Part shown: piece by piece, positions 23,938 through 32,618 of the stretch
Layout of the letters: the number at the start of each line of letters is the position of its first letter
Position numbering within the stretch: position 1 is the stretch's first letter
From: Planococcus maitriensis
Lineage (GTDB): Bacteria; Bacillota; Bacilli; Bacillales_A; Planococcaceae
DNA length: 64,000 nt
Assembly: GCF_003289925.1 (NCBI RefSeq)
Contig: NZ_QLZQ01000001.1
Span: forward strand, 682,001-746,000
Reading direction: 5' to 3'
Made by a program: the position numbers and the translations under genes
Notes under the pieces: model-generated
The model's database searches: none
Told to the model about the DNA's origin: nothing
What the model saw: the letters and a program-made list of their open reading frames with translations, nothing else

Positions 23938-25452
23938 ATGGAGAAAACAGTCATCGCCATCATGTTCGTCGTCATCATCACGAAAGTTCTCGGCTTTTCA
24001 CGGGATATCTTCCTATCTTTTTTCTACGGTGCCGATGGATTGACCGACGCCTACCTGATCTCGACCGATATCCCGACGGTGTTCTTTGCTTTTATCGGCA
24101 TGGGCATCGCCGCGAGCTATATACCCGTCTACACGAAAATCCGTGAAGAACGGGGCGATGTAGCGGCAGAGCGCTTTACCGCCAACGTCACCAATGCGGT
24201 CTTGCTGCTGTCGACGGTGCTGGTCATCCTGCTCTTGGTGTTCCCGGTGCCGATCGTCAAACTGTTCGCCTACGGGTTCGAAGGGGAGACGCTGCGCATC
24301 GCGGTGCTGTTCACGCGGATCATTTCGCTGACGCTTTACTTCACTGCCTTGATCTTCATTTTCACCAGCTACCTGGAAGTGAAAGACCGTTTCCTGCCGA
24401 CGGTGCTGAGCGGGTTGCCGCTGAATGTGCTGTTGATCACGACGATTGTGGTCAGTTCGAAAATGGACATCATGATGCTTGCCATCGGCACAGTCATTGC
24501 GGTCATCGTGCAATTTCTGTACATGGTGCCGGCTATACGGAAAAGCGGTTACCGCCACCAATTGGTGCTGAACCTGAAAGACCGCGACCTGAAGCAGATG
24601 ATGATGCTCGCAATTCCGGTCATCATCGGGGTATCGGCGGACCAAATCAACATCCTGGTAGACCGGACCATCGCTTCGCAGCTAGCAGAAGGCGGGATTT
24701 CCGCATTGACCTACGCACACCGCATCGTGTTCTTCGTCCAGGCGATTTTCGTGCTGGCGGTCGTGAAAGTGATGTTCCCGAAAATCTCGAAATTGGCAGT
24801 AAGGAAAAATATGGAAGAGTTAAAAGCTGTAGTCGGGAAGATCATCACGACAGTGTCGTTGATTGTCATTCCCGCTGCGGTCGGCATGATGATTTTCGCC
24901 CGGCAGATTACGGAGCTGCTGTTCGGCCGCGGGGCATTCGAGGAACGGGCGATTGCGATGACAACCGGATTATTGTTCTTCTACGCGCTGGGCCTGCTCG
25001 GGTTCGGGCTGCGGGAAGTGCTGTCGAAAGTGTTTTATTCCCTGGAAGATTCACGGACGCCGATGATCAACGCATTCGGTGCCATGTTTTTGAACGTCGC
25101 GTTGAACCTGGTGCTATCGCGTGTGATCGGGCTGAACGGCTTGGCGCTTGCGACCAGCATCGCGGCGATCGTCAGTACGGTGCTGTTATATGCATCGCTG
25201 GTCCGGAAAATCGGCTCGCTCGACAGTCGCCGGCTTATGGTCGACTTGGCGAAAGGCATAATCGCCGCCATCGTCATGGGCATCGCGGCCAGGACGGCAT
25301 TTACGGTTTCTTTGCTCGCTGTGGGTGACATTCCGGCATTGTTCATCGGCGTGCTGACAGGGGTCATAGTCTATGCGGCGATGCTGTGGCTGCTGCAATT
25401 AAGCGATATCGCTTATTACAAGGCACGGTTGATGGCCTTGGCCAGACGTTGA
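23938..25452 (+). CDS. MurJ/MviN-like lipid-linked saccharide flippase
   Basis: 504 aa with about 14 membrane helices. It has MviN-family signatures: the conserved FSRD loop after helix 1 (KVLGFSRDIFLSFFYG), TDAYLISTDIPTVFF, AASYIPVY, ALTYAHRI and the late LREVLSKVFYSLEDSRTP. It belongs to the MurJ side of the MOP superfamily, which flips undecaprenyl-linked precursors across the membrane. As first gene of a polysaccharide operon, it most likely serves as that operon's Wzx rather than as the housekeeping lipid II flippase. ATG 23938 has AAGAGGTTG upstream. Transcription is expected from tandem-repeat promoter site 3. Confidence 0.88.
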   Translation: MEKTVIAIMFVVIITKVLGFSRDIFLSFFYGADGLTDAYLISTDIPTVFFAFIGMGIAASYIPVYTKIREERGDVAAERFTANVTNAVLLLSTVLVILLLVFPVPIVKLFAYGFEGETLRIAVLFTRIISLTLYFTALIFIFTSYLEVKDRFLPTVLSGLPLNVLLITTIVVSSKMDIMMLAIGTVIAVIVQFLYMVPAIRKSGYRHQLVLNLKDRDLKQMMMLAIPVIIGVSADQINILVDRTIASQLAEGGISALTYAHRIVFFVQAIFVLAVVKVMFPKISKLAVRKNMEELKAVVGKIITTVSLIVIPAAVGMMIFARQITELLFGRGAFEERAIAMTTGLLFFYALGLLGFGLREVLSKVFYSLEDSRTPMINAFGAMFLNVALNLVLSRVIGLNGLALATSIAAIVSTVLLYASLVRKIGSLDSRRLMVDLAKGIIAAIVMGIAARTAFTVSLLAVGDIPALFIGVLTGVIVYAAMLWLLQLSDIAYYKARLMALARR

Positions 25453-25470
25453 AAAGAGGGGGTGGGGTTC

Positions 25471-26754
25471 ATGATTTATGTACTTGGGTTTTTTGTGATA
25501 CAGATTCTCGCAACATTTTTAATCAAAGATTTTCTTCCGCCGGGTGATGGATATGCGATGCTTCTCGTCTTCACTGGAATCGTCGCCATATCCTTGTACC
25601 TGTACCGCACTTTGAAGAATGAATGGCTGTTTGTCATTTTTGCGGGGTTCGCGGTGCGGGTGGTCATTTTATTCATCGATTTGTATGTACCGTCCATCGG
25701 GATTTTCTCGAGCGGCACGGATACGGAATATTTCCATGAAGTTTCCGTGCTGGTAGCGAACGGCCAATATCCGCTGGACCAGACTTCGACGGTGTATGTG
25801 CCGTTTCTTTCAGGGCTCTACTACATGATCGGGGACCAGCGTGCTTACTCGCAATTCCTCAATATCGCCTGCTGGGTGTTCTCGGCCGTATTCCTCTTCA
25901 AGTCGCTGAACTATTTGCAGATCGAAAAAAAGTTGAGCTTTATCGCATTGCTCATCTTCACGCTTATGCCGAACAGCATTTTCATGTCGAGCATCCTGCT
26001 TCGTGAAGCGCTGATCATTTTCTTCACGACGGTTTCGCTTTATTACTTCCTGCGCTGGATCGGGGAGCGTTCGTTCCTCCAATTCGGCTGGGCCGTGGTG
26101 CTGTCGATTCTTGCGATGATGTTCCACACCGGCATGATCGGCTTGCTGCTCGTCTATATCGCATCGTTCGTCTGGCTGGAGCGCGGGAAGATGGGCAGGA
26201 AAATTTCAACTCCGCTCATCTATCTGTTATTTGTCGGCGGCATCGCATTTCTCGTCTTCCAGAACGCCGATGTCTTCTTGAGTAAATTCGTCACGGAAGA
26301 AGGCGGGACGGTCGACTACGAGATTTTCGCTGAAGGCGGTTCGGTCTACCTGGCGAGCTTCAGCGGATTATCCGGCATAGCGGCGTTGCTCGTCGCACCG
26401 CTTAAAATGTTCTACTTCCTGTTTTCGCCGCTTCCGCTCGATTGGCGGGGAGGCGGGGATATCGTCAGTTTCCTGTTTGATTCCACCGTTTACCTGTTCC
26501 TGATCGGCGCTACGCTTTACGGCCTGTTCCGGAGCGAAATGCCGGTGAGGACGAAAATATTCATCCTGCTGGTGATCGGGATGACCGTTTTCATCTATTC
26601 GTACGGGACGCAAAGTGCCGGGACGGCGATGCGCCACCGCAATAAAATCATCCCGCTATTATTGCTGTCCTATGCGGCAGCGAATAGCAAGCAATTGCTG
26701 GAATTCACCAAAATGAAATGGACGGGGAAAAAGGGGGAGAAGGTGGGCTCATGA
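25471..26754 (+). CDS. polytopic membrane protein, Wzy-like polymerase or GT-C transferase
   Basis: 427 aa with roughly ten to twelve hydrophobic segments. An extracellular-loop motif, SSGTDTEYFHE, after the second or third helix resembles the acidic first-loop motif of GT-C glycosyltransferases. The length and position next to a flippase equally fit a Wzy-type polymerase. RDQ/R-rich loops such as SSILLREALI occur in both groups. ATG 25471 is favoured over GTG 25462 because AAGAGGGGGT lies nine bases upstream. The 3' end overlaps the next start by ATGA. Confidence 0.7.
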   Translation: MIYVLGFFVIQILATFLIKDFLPPGDGYAMLLVFTGIVAISLYLYRTLKNEWLFVIFAGFAVRVVILFIDLYVPSIGIFSSGTDTEYFHEVSVLVANGQYPLDQTSTVYVPFLSGLYYMIGDQRAYSQFLNIACWVFSAVFLFKSLNYLQIEKKLSFIALLIFTLMPNSIFMSSILLREALIIFFTTVSLYYFLRWIGERSFLQFGWAVVLSILAMMFHTGMIGLLLVYIASFVWLERGKMGRKISTPLIYLLFVGGIAFLVFQNADVFLSKFVTEEGGTVDYEIFAEGGSVYLASFSGLSGIAALLVAPLKMFYFLFSPLPLDWRGGGDIVSFLFDSTVYLFLIGATLYGLFRSEMPVRTKIFILLVIGMTVFIYSYGTQSAGTAMRHRNKIIPLLLLSYAAANSKQLLEFTKMKWTGKKGEKVGS

Positions 26755-27932
26755 TGGAAAACCTGAAAATCGCAATTGTTGGGGCCGGGGAGACAAGCTT
26801 GCTTGCAGCGGCGACATTCGGCACCGTTTATCCGGTCATCGTATTCGATCCGGATCGCTCCAAAAGGGCAAGGTTTGATGAAAAGGGCATCGCTTTTACA
26901 GATCAAGCCAGCGAACTGGCTGATGCCGGCATCCTCCTGATCACTGGTTCCAAGCGCCCTGTCTATACATTGGACGGGCTTTCGGAGCTATGCCGGATCG
27001 TCGGAAGCCATATGAAAAAAGGCTCGGTGCTCATTTTCGAAGCCCCGGTCTATCCTGGCACAACCGAAGAAACCTGCATCCCCCTGCTCGAGCAGCATTC
27101 CGGCCTTGCCGCCGGAAAGGAATTTTTCGTCGGTTTCGTCCCGGCGAGATGGCAGGGCGGTGAAGCCCAGGGGAAGGTGGCGAAAATGCGCAAAGTGATC
27201 GCCGGGCAAAGCGGCCCGGTCACCGATTATCTCGCAGATCTATTCGCCCCGGTCCATGACGGCGGCATATACAAAGCGAAGTCGATCCGTGTCGCCGAAG
27301 CGGCCCAATTGCTCGAGATCGCGCAAAAAGAAGTGAATATCGCTTTGATGAACGAAGTGGCGCTGACCTTGAACCAGCAAGGAATCGATACGCATGATGT
27401 ATTGGAAACCGCCAACACCAGGCGGGGCTTTATCAAATTAGAACCCGATCTCCTCGGGGACCATGCCGTGCCCTGGCATGGAATGGACCAATTCTGGTGC
27501 AAGGGGGAACAGAAGGGCCGGCAAGTGGCACAGCGGGTCATCAAGAAACTGATCCAAAACGAAGTCATCATCCATGAAGCGCGCATCACGGTGCTCGGTG
27601 TCACGAGAGAAGACGGGACAAGCGAAGCGCCGGAAGCGGGGGTGATCGAACTTGTATCGGAGCTCCAGGAATATGGCATGGATGTCCAGGTCGCGGATGC
27701 CAGGCTCGAAATGTGGCAGGCGGAATGCGCAGGCGGCGTTTTGCTGACGAAGCAGGAGGAATTGCTTCCGGCGGTTTCGGTCATACTCGCGGTGCCGCAT
27801 GAAGCTTACCGGAAAGCGGGATGGAAGTTATACGAGCGATTGCTCGACGGCAAGTCAGGTTATGTATTCGATGTCAAAAGCATACTTGAACGGAATGAAA
27901 AACCCGAGAAGGTGACCTTATGGAGAATGTGA
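26751..27932 (+). CDS. UDP-sugar 6-dehydrogenase homologue with altered active site
   Basis: 393 aa, same architecture as TuaD/WecC-type enzymes: an N-terminal Rossmann domain (IAIVGAGETSLLAAATFG), YPGTTEE, the NIALMNE helix and a C-terminal UDP-binding domain (VLGVTREDGTSEAPEAGVIELV). The catalytic residues are missing. The usual GGHCIPxDP motif reads GDHAVPWHG with Ala239 in place of the nucleophilic Cys. The usual A-K-L-x-E-N reads A-Q186-L-L-E-I190. With Cys, Lys and Asn all lost, 4-electron oxidation of a UDP-sugar seems impossible, so this may be a pseudoenzyme, a binder/regulator or a changed activity. The frame is intact, and both flanking genes overlap or abut it, so it is not simply decaying. 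Confidence 0.82.
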   Translation: MMENLKIAIVGAGETSLLAAATFGTVYPVIVFDPDRSKRARFDEKGIAFTDQASELADAGILLITGSKRPVYTLDGLSELCRIVGSHMKKGSVLIFEAPVYPGTTEETCIPLLEQHSGLAAGKEFFVGFVPARWQGGEAQGKVAKMRKVIAGQSGPVTDYLADLFAPVHDGGIYKAKSIRVAEAAQLLEIAQKEVNIALMNEVALTLNQQGIDTHDVLETANTRRGFIKLEPDLLGDHAVPWHGMDQFWCKGEQKGRQVAQRVIKKLIQNEVIIHEARITVLGVTREDGTSEAPEAGVIELVSELQEYGMDVQVADARLEMWQAECAGGVLLTKQEELLPAVSVILAVPHEAYRKAGWKLYERLLDGKSGYVFDVKSILERNEKPEKVTLWRM

Positions 27933-27946
27933 GGAGGGGGCAGCCC

Positions 27947-28567
27947 ATGATTGTTGGAGATTTCAGTGAAGAAAAAAAGCAGCCGAAGCGCTCGAATGTG
28001 GCGGTAAGGGTACTGGAAGCCGTCATTGCCGCTTTGATGCTATTGGCCTTATCGCCATTATTGGTAACGGTCGCTCTATTGATCCGTCTCGAGTCGAAAG
28101 GCCCTGCAATGTTCAAGCAGCAGCGCGGAGGGCTTTACGGACGGCATTTCACGATTTATAAATTCCGGACGATGGAGCACGGTCGGGATAGAAAACGCAA
28201 CCGCATCGACCCGTTCGACGGTGACCCGAGCATTACGAAAATCGGCAACATTCTCCGCAAAACAAGCATCGATGAATTGCCCCAGCTGATCAACATCGTC
28301 AAAGGCGATATGTCGTTCATCGGGCCACGCCCGACCGTCACCGACCAGACCGACAACTACAACGATTACCAGAAGCAGCGGCTGATGGTGAAGCCGGGAG
28401 TCACGGGGCTCGCGCAAGTGAGCGGGCGCAACAGCTTGAGCTGGGATGAAAAAATCGATATCGATATCGATTATATCAACCGCAAAAGCCTGCGCCTGGA
28501 TTTATATATCTTGGCCCAGACGGTGGTCAAAGTATTCCGGACAGAAGAAATTTATGAAAAAAGCTGA
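27947..28567 (+). CDS. initiating undecaprenyl-phosphate sugar-1-phosphate transferase
   Basis: 206 aa, a short PglC/EpsL-type phosphoglycosyl transferase (bacterial sugar transferase family). One N-terminal re-entrant hydrophobic helix (AVIAALMLLALSPLLVTVALLI) is followed by FKQQRGGLYGRHFTIYKFRTM, then RKTSIDELPQLINI with the catalytic Asp-Glu, SFIGPRP and KPGVTGLAQVSGRN. It attaches the first sugar phosphate to undecaprenyl phosphate at the inner membrane face. ATG 27947 has GAGGAGGGG nine bases upstream and avoids a long overlap with the preceding gene. This is the committing step for the repeat unit of the 24-32 kb operon. Confidence 0.92.
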   Translation: MIVGDFSEEKKQPKRSNVAVRVLEAVIAALMLLALSPLLVTVALLIRLESKGPAMFKQQRGGLYGRHFTIYKFRTMEHGRDRKRNRIDPFDGDPSITKIGNILRKTSIDELPQLINIVKGDMSFIGPRPTVTDQTDNYNDYQKQRLMVKPGVTGLAQVSGRNSLSWDEKIDIDIDYINRKSLRLDLYILAQTVVKVFRTEEIYEKS

Positions 28568-28582
28568 GCGGAGGGTAATGCC

Positions 28583-29761
28583 ATGACAACGAAACTGATC
28601 CATGCCGTCACTGTTTCGGAAAGTTTGAGCTTTATGGATGGCCAATTGCGCTACTTGAAAGACCGGGGGTTCGAACCGAAAGCGTTGAGTTCCAAAGGGC
28701 CGGGTTTCGAGGAGTTCCGTGCAAGCGAACAAGTGGAAATGCTCGAATTGCCGATGGACAGGGGCATTTCACCGCTGAACGATCTCCAATCGCTTGCCCG
28801 TTGCGTCTCGCTGTTCCGGCGGGAACGCCCGTCAGTCGTCAATGCCAGCACACCGAAAGCGGGACTGGTGGTCACGATCGCTGCCCGGATTTGCCGTGTG
28901 CCCGTCCGGGTCTATACGATGCGGGGCTTGAGGCTGGAAACGACAGCAGGGTGGAAGCGCAGCTTGTTGTTGAACATGGAAAGGATGGCCGCATCTTCCG
29001 CCACCCATTGCTTGGCGGTATCCGATAGCTTGCGGGCGCGGGCGGTCGAATTCGGGATTGCCGGTGAAGGGAAAATCAGCGTGCTCGGAAAAGGCAGCGG
29101 CGATGGTTTTAATGTCGCGAAATTCCAGGAGACCCCGGAAATCGCGGCAGCCAAGGATGAACTTCGAGAACGATACGCCATCCGAAAAGAGCATACTGTT
29201 CTCGGGTTTGTCGGCAGGCTGACAAAAGACAAGGGAGTCAATGAACTGGTTGCCGCATTCAAGCAGCTAAGCCTTGGAAACGAGCAGCTGCGCTTGCTCA
29301 TCGTCGGCGATTATGAGGATGATGACCCGGTGGAAGAAGGCGTGAAATGGGAAATCGAGAACAACCCGAAAATCATCAAAACCGGATTTCTTCCGGATCC
29401 GGTGGCTTATTACCATTTGATGGACATCTTTGTGTTCCTGACGAAACGTGAGGGTTTTGGCAATGTGTCGATCGAAGCCGCTTTATGCGGGCTGCCGGTT
29501 GTGGCATCCAATGTCACGGGTGCACGGAACACGATTGTCGATGGAAAGACCGGCTGCCTGGTGGACCCTGAAAACCTTCAGGAAATCACCGAAACGGTTG
29601 GGCGGTTGATAGCATCCGAAAGTTTGCGCGTACGGTTTGGGGAAGCCGGGCGGGAATGGGCAAACACCCATTTCAGCAACGAGGTGCTATGGAAAGAGCT
29701 GGACAGTTTTTATAAAAACTGTCTCGGCGAATCGCTGGTACCAGCCGGCGAATTGAACTAA
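28583..29761 (+). CDS. GT4-family glycosyltransferase, copy 1
   Basis: 392 aa, GT-B fold. The N-terminal half has VNASTPKAGLVVTIAAR and the acceptor-side block RGLRLETTAGWKR. The C-terminal nucleotide-sugar half contains GFVGRLTKDKGV, TKREGFGNVSIEAALCGLP (the E-x7-E motif) and VDGKTGCLVD. It should add a sugar to the lipid-linked intermediate on the cytoplasmic side. The start follows GGAGGG. It is clearly paralogous to the gene at 30901, with the kinase-like gene between them, so two similar sugars or linkages are likely in the repeat unit. Confidence 0.9.
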   Translation: MTTKLIHAVTVSESLSFMDGQLRYLKDRGFEPKALSSKGPGFEEFRASEQVEMLELPMDRGISPLNDLQSLARCVSLFRRERPSVVNASTPKAGLVVTIAARICRVPVRVYTMRGLRLETTAGWKRSLLLNMERMAASSATHCLAVSDSLRARAVEFGIAGEGKISVLGKGSGDGFNVAKFQETPEIAAAKDELRERYAIRKEHTVLGFVGRLTKDKGVNELVAAFKQLSLGNEQLRLLIVGDYEDDDPVEEGVKWEIENNPKIIKTGFLPDPVAYYHLMDIFVFLTKREGFGNVSIEAALCGLPVVASNVTGARNTIVDGKTGCLVDPENLQEITETVGRLIASESLRVRFGEAGREWANTHFSNEVLWKELDSFYKNCLGESLVPAGELN

Positions 29762-29807
29762 GGGTTCAGGTCATGCGGGGAAAATCAAAAACAAAGGGGA
29801 GTTTCAT

Positions 29808-30884
29808 TTGAAAACATATTATTATATTGCGTCTGCCGGAGTGCTTGGGGTCAAGACGAATATCAAGAATTTCGGCTGGTCATACGGCCATAACGTTCCG
29901 GAAGGCACCATGGAACAATACGAACGCTGTGCGGTCCGCATGCAGGTCGATTTAAGGGAATTCAATGAAGATGCCCAACACGAGACGATGGGCAAATACC
30001 ATTATTTCAGCGGCACGCCAGGAGCGGACAAAATCTATTACACACGCAATTACGCAGGCAAAGGGCGCATGCGCATCCGCGCGGAAGGGTTTTTGACGGA
30101 TGAGCCGAAAATCACCGTCAACCGCGCTTACTATAAACTCATTACCCACCGGATCATGAACCTTCATTCCATAGGCTATATCATGACCGATCTCGCGACG
30201 CTGCTGTTATTGAAGAAAGGATATGCGCCGATCCATTGTTCCGCGTTCAAGAAGGATGAATCGACTTTGACGGTGTTCGCCCCGCCGGATACCGGCAAGA
30301 CATTGAGCAGCATGACGGCTTGCATGGAGCACGGCGCTGAATTCATCGCAGAAGATCTGGCCATCACCGACGGCAGGACGATCCATTCCGTTCCGTGGAC
30401 CAGCACATTCCGCTATTATTCCACTGTTGAGCAGGGAATGGGCGCGAAGATCAAGAACCGTGTCGATAAACTGTTGCCGGTCATGGAATACATCAGCTTC
30501 AAAAAGCCGGACCCGATTACGGAATATGTCGGCGAACAGACATTGCTCGATCAACAGGTTGTGACGCATGTCGCCATCCTGGAACGCGGTGAAGACTATG
30601 TCGCAGAACAGGGCGAAGCGGTGGCGCTCCAGAAACTGATGAACTTGAACCGCTATGAATTCAACTATTTGCGTTCACCGCTGTTGACGGCTTATGAATT
30701 CTTCAATCCCGAATTGAAAATCGACCAAGCGCTCGCCAATGAACGCGAAATCTTGACGAAATTGATCCGGGGAAGCGAGAAAGTGTTCTCCGTGAAAAAG
30801 AATAACGCCACCCATTATGCGGAGGAATTATTGGAACAAATCGGCAGCCCGGTCGCACCAGCCCAAGCGGTGCAAGGCGCCTGA
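29808..30884 (+). CDS. HPr-kinase/PEPCK-like P-loop protein
   Basis: 358 aa, TTG start with AAAGGGGAG upstream. The centre shows an HPr-kinase-like P-loop, FAPPDTGKTLSS (about residues 160-171), followed about 25 residues later by IAEDLAITDG, which fits the Asp/Glu of the HprK active site. Preceding GYAPIHCSAF is also typical of HprK-like domains (the His that precedes the Walker loop). It lacks the N-terminal HprK domain and is therefore not the canonical HPr kinase. Proteins of this kind occur in polysaccharide and peptide-modification clusters, where they may phosphorylate a sugar or protein. Here it sits between two paralogous GT4 genes, so sugar or glycolipid phosphorylation is my guess. 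Confidence 0.75.
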   Translation: MKTYYYIASAGVLGVKTNIKNFGWSYGHNVPEGTMEQYERCAVRMQVDLREFNEDAQHETMGKYHYFSGTPGADKIYYTRNYAGKGRMRIRAEGFLTDEPKITVNRAYYKLITHRIMNLHSIGYIMTDLATLLLLKKGYAPIHCSAFKKDESTLTVFAPPDTGKTLSSMTACMEHGAEFIAEDLAITDGRTIHSVPWTSTFRYYSTVEQGMGAKIKNRVDKLLPVMEYISFKKPDPITEYVGEQTLLDQQVVTHVAILERGEDYVAEQGEAVALQKLMNLNRYEFNYLRSPLLTAYEFFNPELKIDQALANEREILTKLIRGSEKVFSVKKNNATHYAEELLEQIGSPVAPAQAVQGA

Positions 30885-30900
30885 AAGGGAGCGGTCCATC

Positions 30901-32079
30901 ATGTCAGCAAAAGTGTTGCACGCCATGACCATTGCCCAAAGCCTGCAATTGGTAAGGGGGCAATTGAAAACTTTGGAAACGCGCGGCTATGAAGTGAAAG
31001 CTTTGACTTCGGAAGGAAGCTACGCGGAGATTTTCGAACAAGAGGAAGGCGTGCGGGTGCTCCATGTCAATATGGAACGCGAAATCGCCTTGAAGAAGGA
31101 CCTGGACTCGCTGTTTGAGTGCATCCGTGTCATCCGTTCCGAAAAGCCGGATATCGTCAATGCCGGGACGCCAAAAGCGGGATTGATCGTGTCGCTCGCT
31201 GCGTATTTCTGCAGGGTGCCGGTGCGCGTCTATAATGTGCTCGGGTTGCGCCTGGAGACGACCGGGGGCATCAAGCGCCAAATCCTGCTGATGGCAGAGA
31301 AAATTGCCGCTGCGTCGTCGACACATATGCTTGCAGTATCACCGAGTTTGAAGCGGCAAATCGTCGAACTCGGCATCGCGCCAGCCGATAAGATCAAGAT
31401 TCTCGGCCATGGCAGCGTCAACGGCTTCGACCTGCAGCGTTTTGAACTGGATGCGGACATGAAAAGGCGTGTGGAAGAAAAACGCCTCGCTTATGGGTGG
31501 ACAGGTGAAGAGCTTGTTCTCGGTTCGATGGGCCGGATCACCAAAGACAAAGGCATCGACGAAACGGTACGGGCGTTCACTGAATTGAATGAGCGCCATC
31601 CGAATTTAAGGCTGCTCATCGTCGGGGATTATGAATCGGCGGATGCGGTTTCCGAATGGACACGCAATACGATCACAGATCACCCCGATATCGTCCACGA
31701 AGATTACCAATTGGACCCGGTGCCGTTTTATTATTTGATGGATCTGTTTTTATTCCTGACAAAGCGCGAAGGCTTCGGCAATGTCTCGGCGGAAGCTGCG
31801 CTGACGGGAATTCCGGTCATCGCGGCGGACGTGACGGGCGCGCGCGACACATTGGTGGACGGGAAGACCGGCTATTTGGCCGACCCCGACAACCACAGGG
31901 ATGTCATGGAGAAACTGGAAATATTGATCGATGATCCCGCACTGCGCAAAGAATTGGGTTCCGCCGGGCAGGAATGGGTGCGCCAGAATTTCAGCAATGA
32001 AGCCTTGTGGGAAGAGATGGATACTTATTACCGGACTTGTTTACTGGAACGGTCAAGTGTGCTCGGGGAAGCGCAGTGA
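30901..32079 (+). CDS. GT4-family glycosyltransferase, copy 2
   Basis: 392 aa, the same length as copy 1 at 28583. Matching blocks are VNAGTPKAGLIVSLAAYFCRVPVRVYNVLGLRLE (abbreviated as the TPKAGL and LGLRLETTGG blocks), GSMGRITKDKGI, FLTKREGFGNVSAEAAL and VDGKTGYLADP. The start at ATG 30901 has AAAGGGAGCGG upstream; a longer reading overlaps the previous gene. It is the last gene of the operon and is followed by a strong terminator. Sequence divergence from copy 1 is largest in the N-terminal acceptor domain, as expected for different acceptors. Confidence 0.9.
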   Translation: MSAKVLHAMTIAQSLQLVRGQLKTLETRGYEVKALTSEGSYAEIFEQEEGVRVLHVNMEREIALKKDLDSLFECIRVIRSEKPDIVNAGTPKAGLIVSLAAYFCRVPVRVYNVLGLRLETTGGIKRQILLMAEKIAAASSTHMLAVSPSLKRQIVELGIAPADKIKILGHGSVNGFDLQRFELDADMKRRVEEKRLAYGWTGEELVLGSMGRITKDKGIDETVRAFTELNERHPNLRLLIVGDYESADAVSEWTRNTITDHPDIVHEDYQLDPVPFYYLMDLFLFLTKREGFGNVSAEAALTGIPVIAADVTGARDTLVDGKTGYLADPDNHRDVMEKLEILIDDPALRKELGSAGQEWVRQNFSNEALWEEMDTYYRTCLLERSSVLGEAQ

Positions 32080-32131
32080 GTGTTGCCTGTGCAAACTCGT
32101 TTCCCTCTTGGAGACGGATGTAAGCCAAAAG

Positions 32132-32165
32132 AAAAACCCGGCATGCTGTATGCCGGGTTTTGTTT
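32132..32165 (+). terminator. terminator of the polysaccharide operon
   Basis: AAACCCGGCAT-GCTGT-ATGCCGGGTTTTG; usable on both strands. Confidence 0.85.
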
Positions 32166-32171
32166 ATGCCT

Positions 32172-32618
32172 TCATTCTTCCCTTGGGGCGATGCTGATCG
32201 GGCGGATGGAACCCCAAGGCGCAACGTCGATAGTGACTTCGAGGTCGACCGCTTCTTCAAGTTCAGGGCCGCGGCCTTGTTCGACATAGAAATTTTCAAG
32301 CTGCGGGGCGACGACACGGCGGTCATATTTGCTGCCGTTGATGGCACCGAAGAACGGCTGCTCTTCGATCCGGTCGATGACGGCGTAGCCATCTTCGCCC
32401 TCGGCCAGAGTGAAGTAGACGGTTCCGTCGCTTATTCCGGCAGGCGCGTCAAGATCCGGGTACTGCAGCATGACGTATTCGCCGTAGAATGGATCGAACG
32501 GGTCGAATGGTTCAGCACGCAGCAAATATTGGTCGCCGAACCAGGAAGTAGCGTAGAAGCTGACAACGAGCAACGCGACGAATATGGTCTGCAAGGCAGG
32601 CATTAGCCATTTCTTCAT
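32172..32618 (-). CDS. GDYXXLXY-family membrane-anchored protein
   Basis: 148 aa. One N-terminal membrane helix is followed by an extracytoplasmic domain containing YGEYVMLQY, the family's GDYxxLxY signature with Glu for Asp. Such proteins are regularly encoded next to DUF2157 membrane proteins, as here, where the start codon overlaps the stop of the upstream DUF2157 gene (ATGA). Function of the pair is not known to me; an envelope role is inferred from topology. Confidence 0.85.
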   Translation of the reverse strand: MKKWLMPALQTIFVALLVVSFYATSWFGDQYLLRAEPFDPFDPFYGEYVMLQYPDLDAPAGISDGTVYFTLAEGEDGYAVIDRIEEQPFFGAINGSKYDRRVVAPQLENFYVEQGRGPELEEAVDLEVTIDVAPWGSIRPISIAPREE

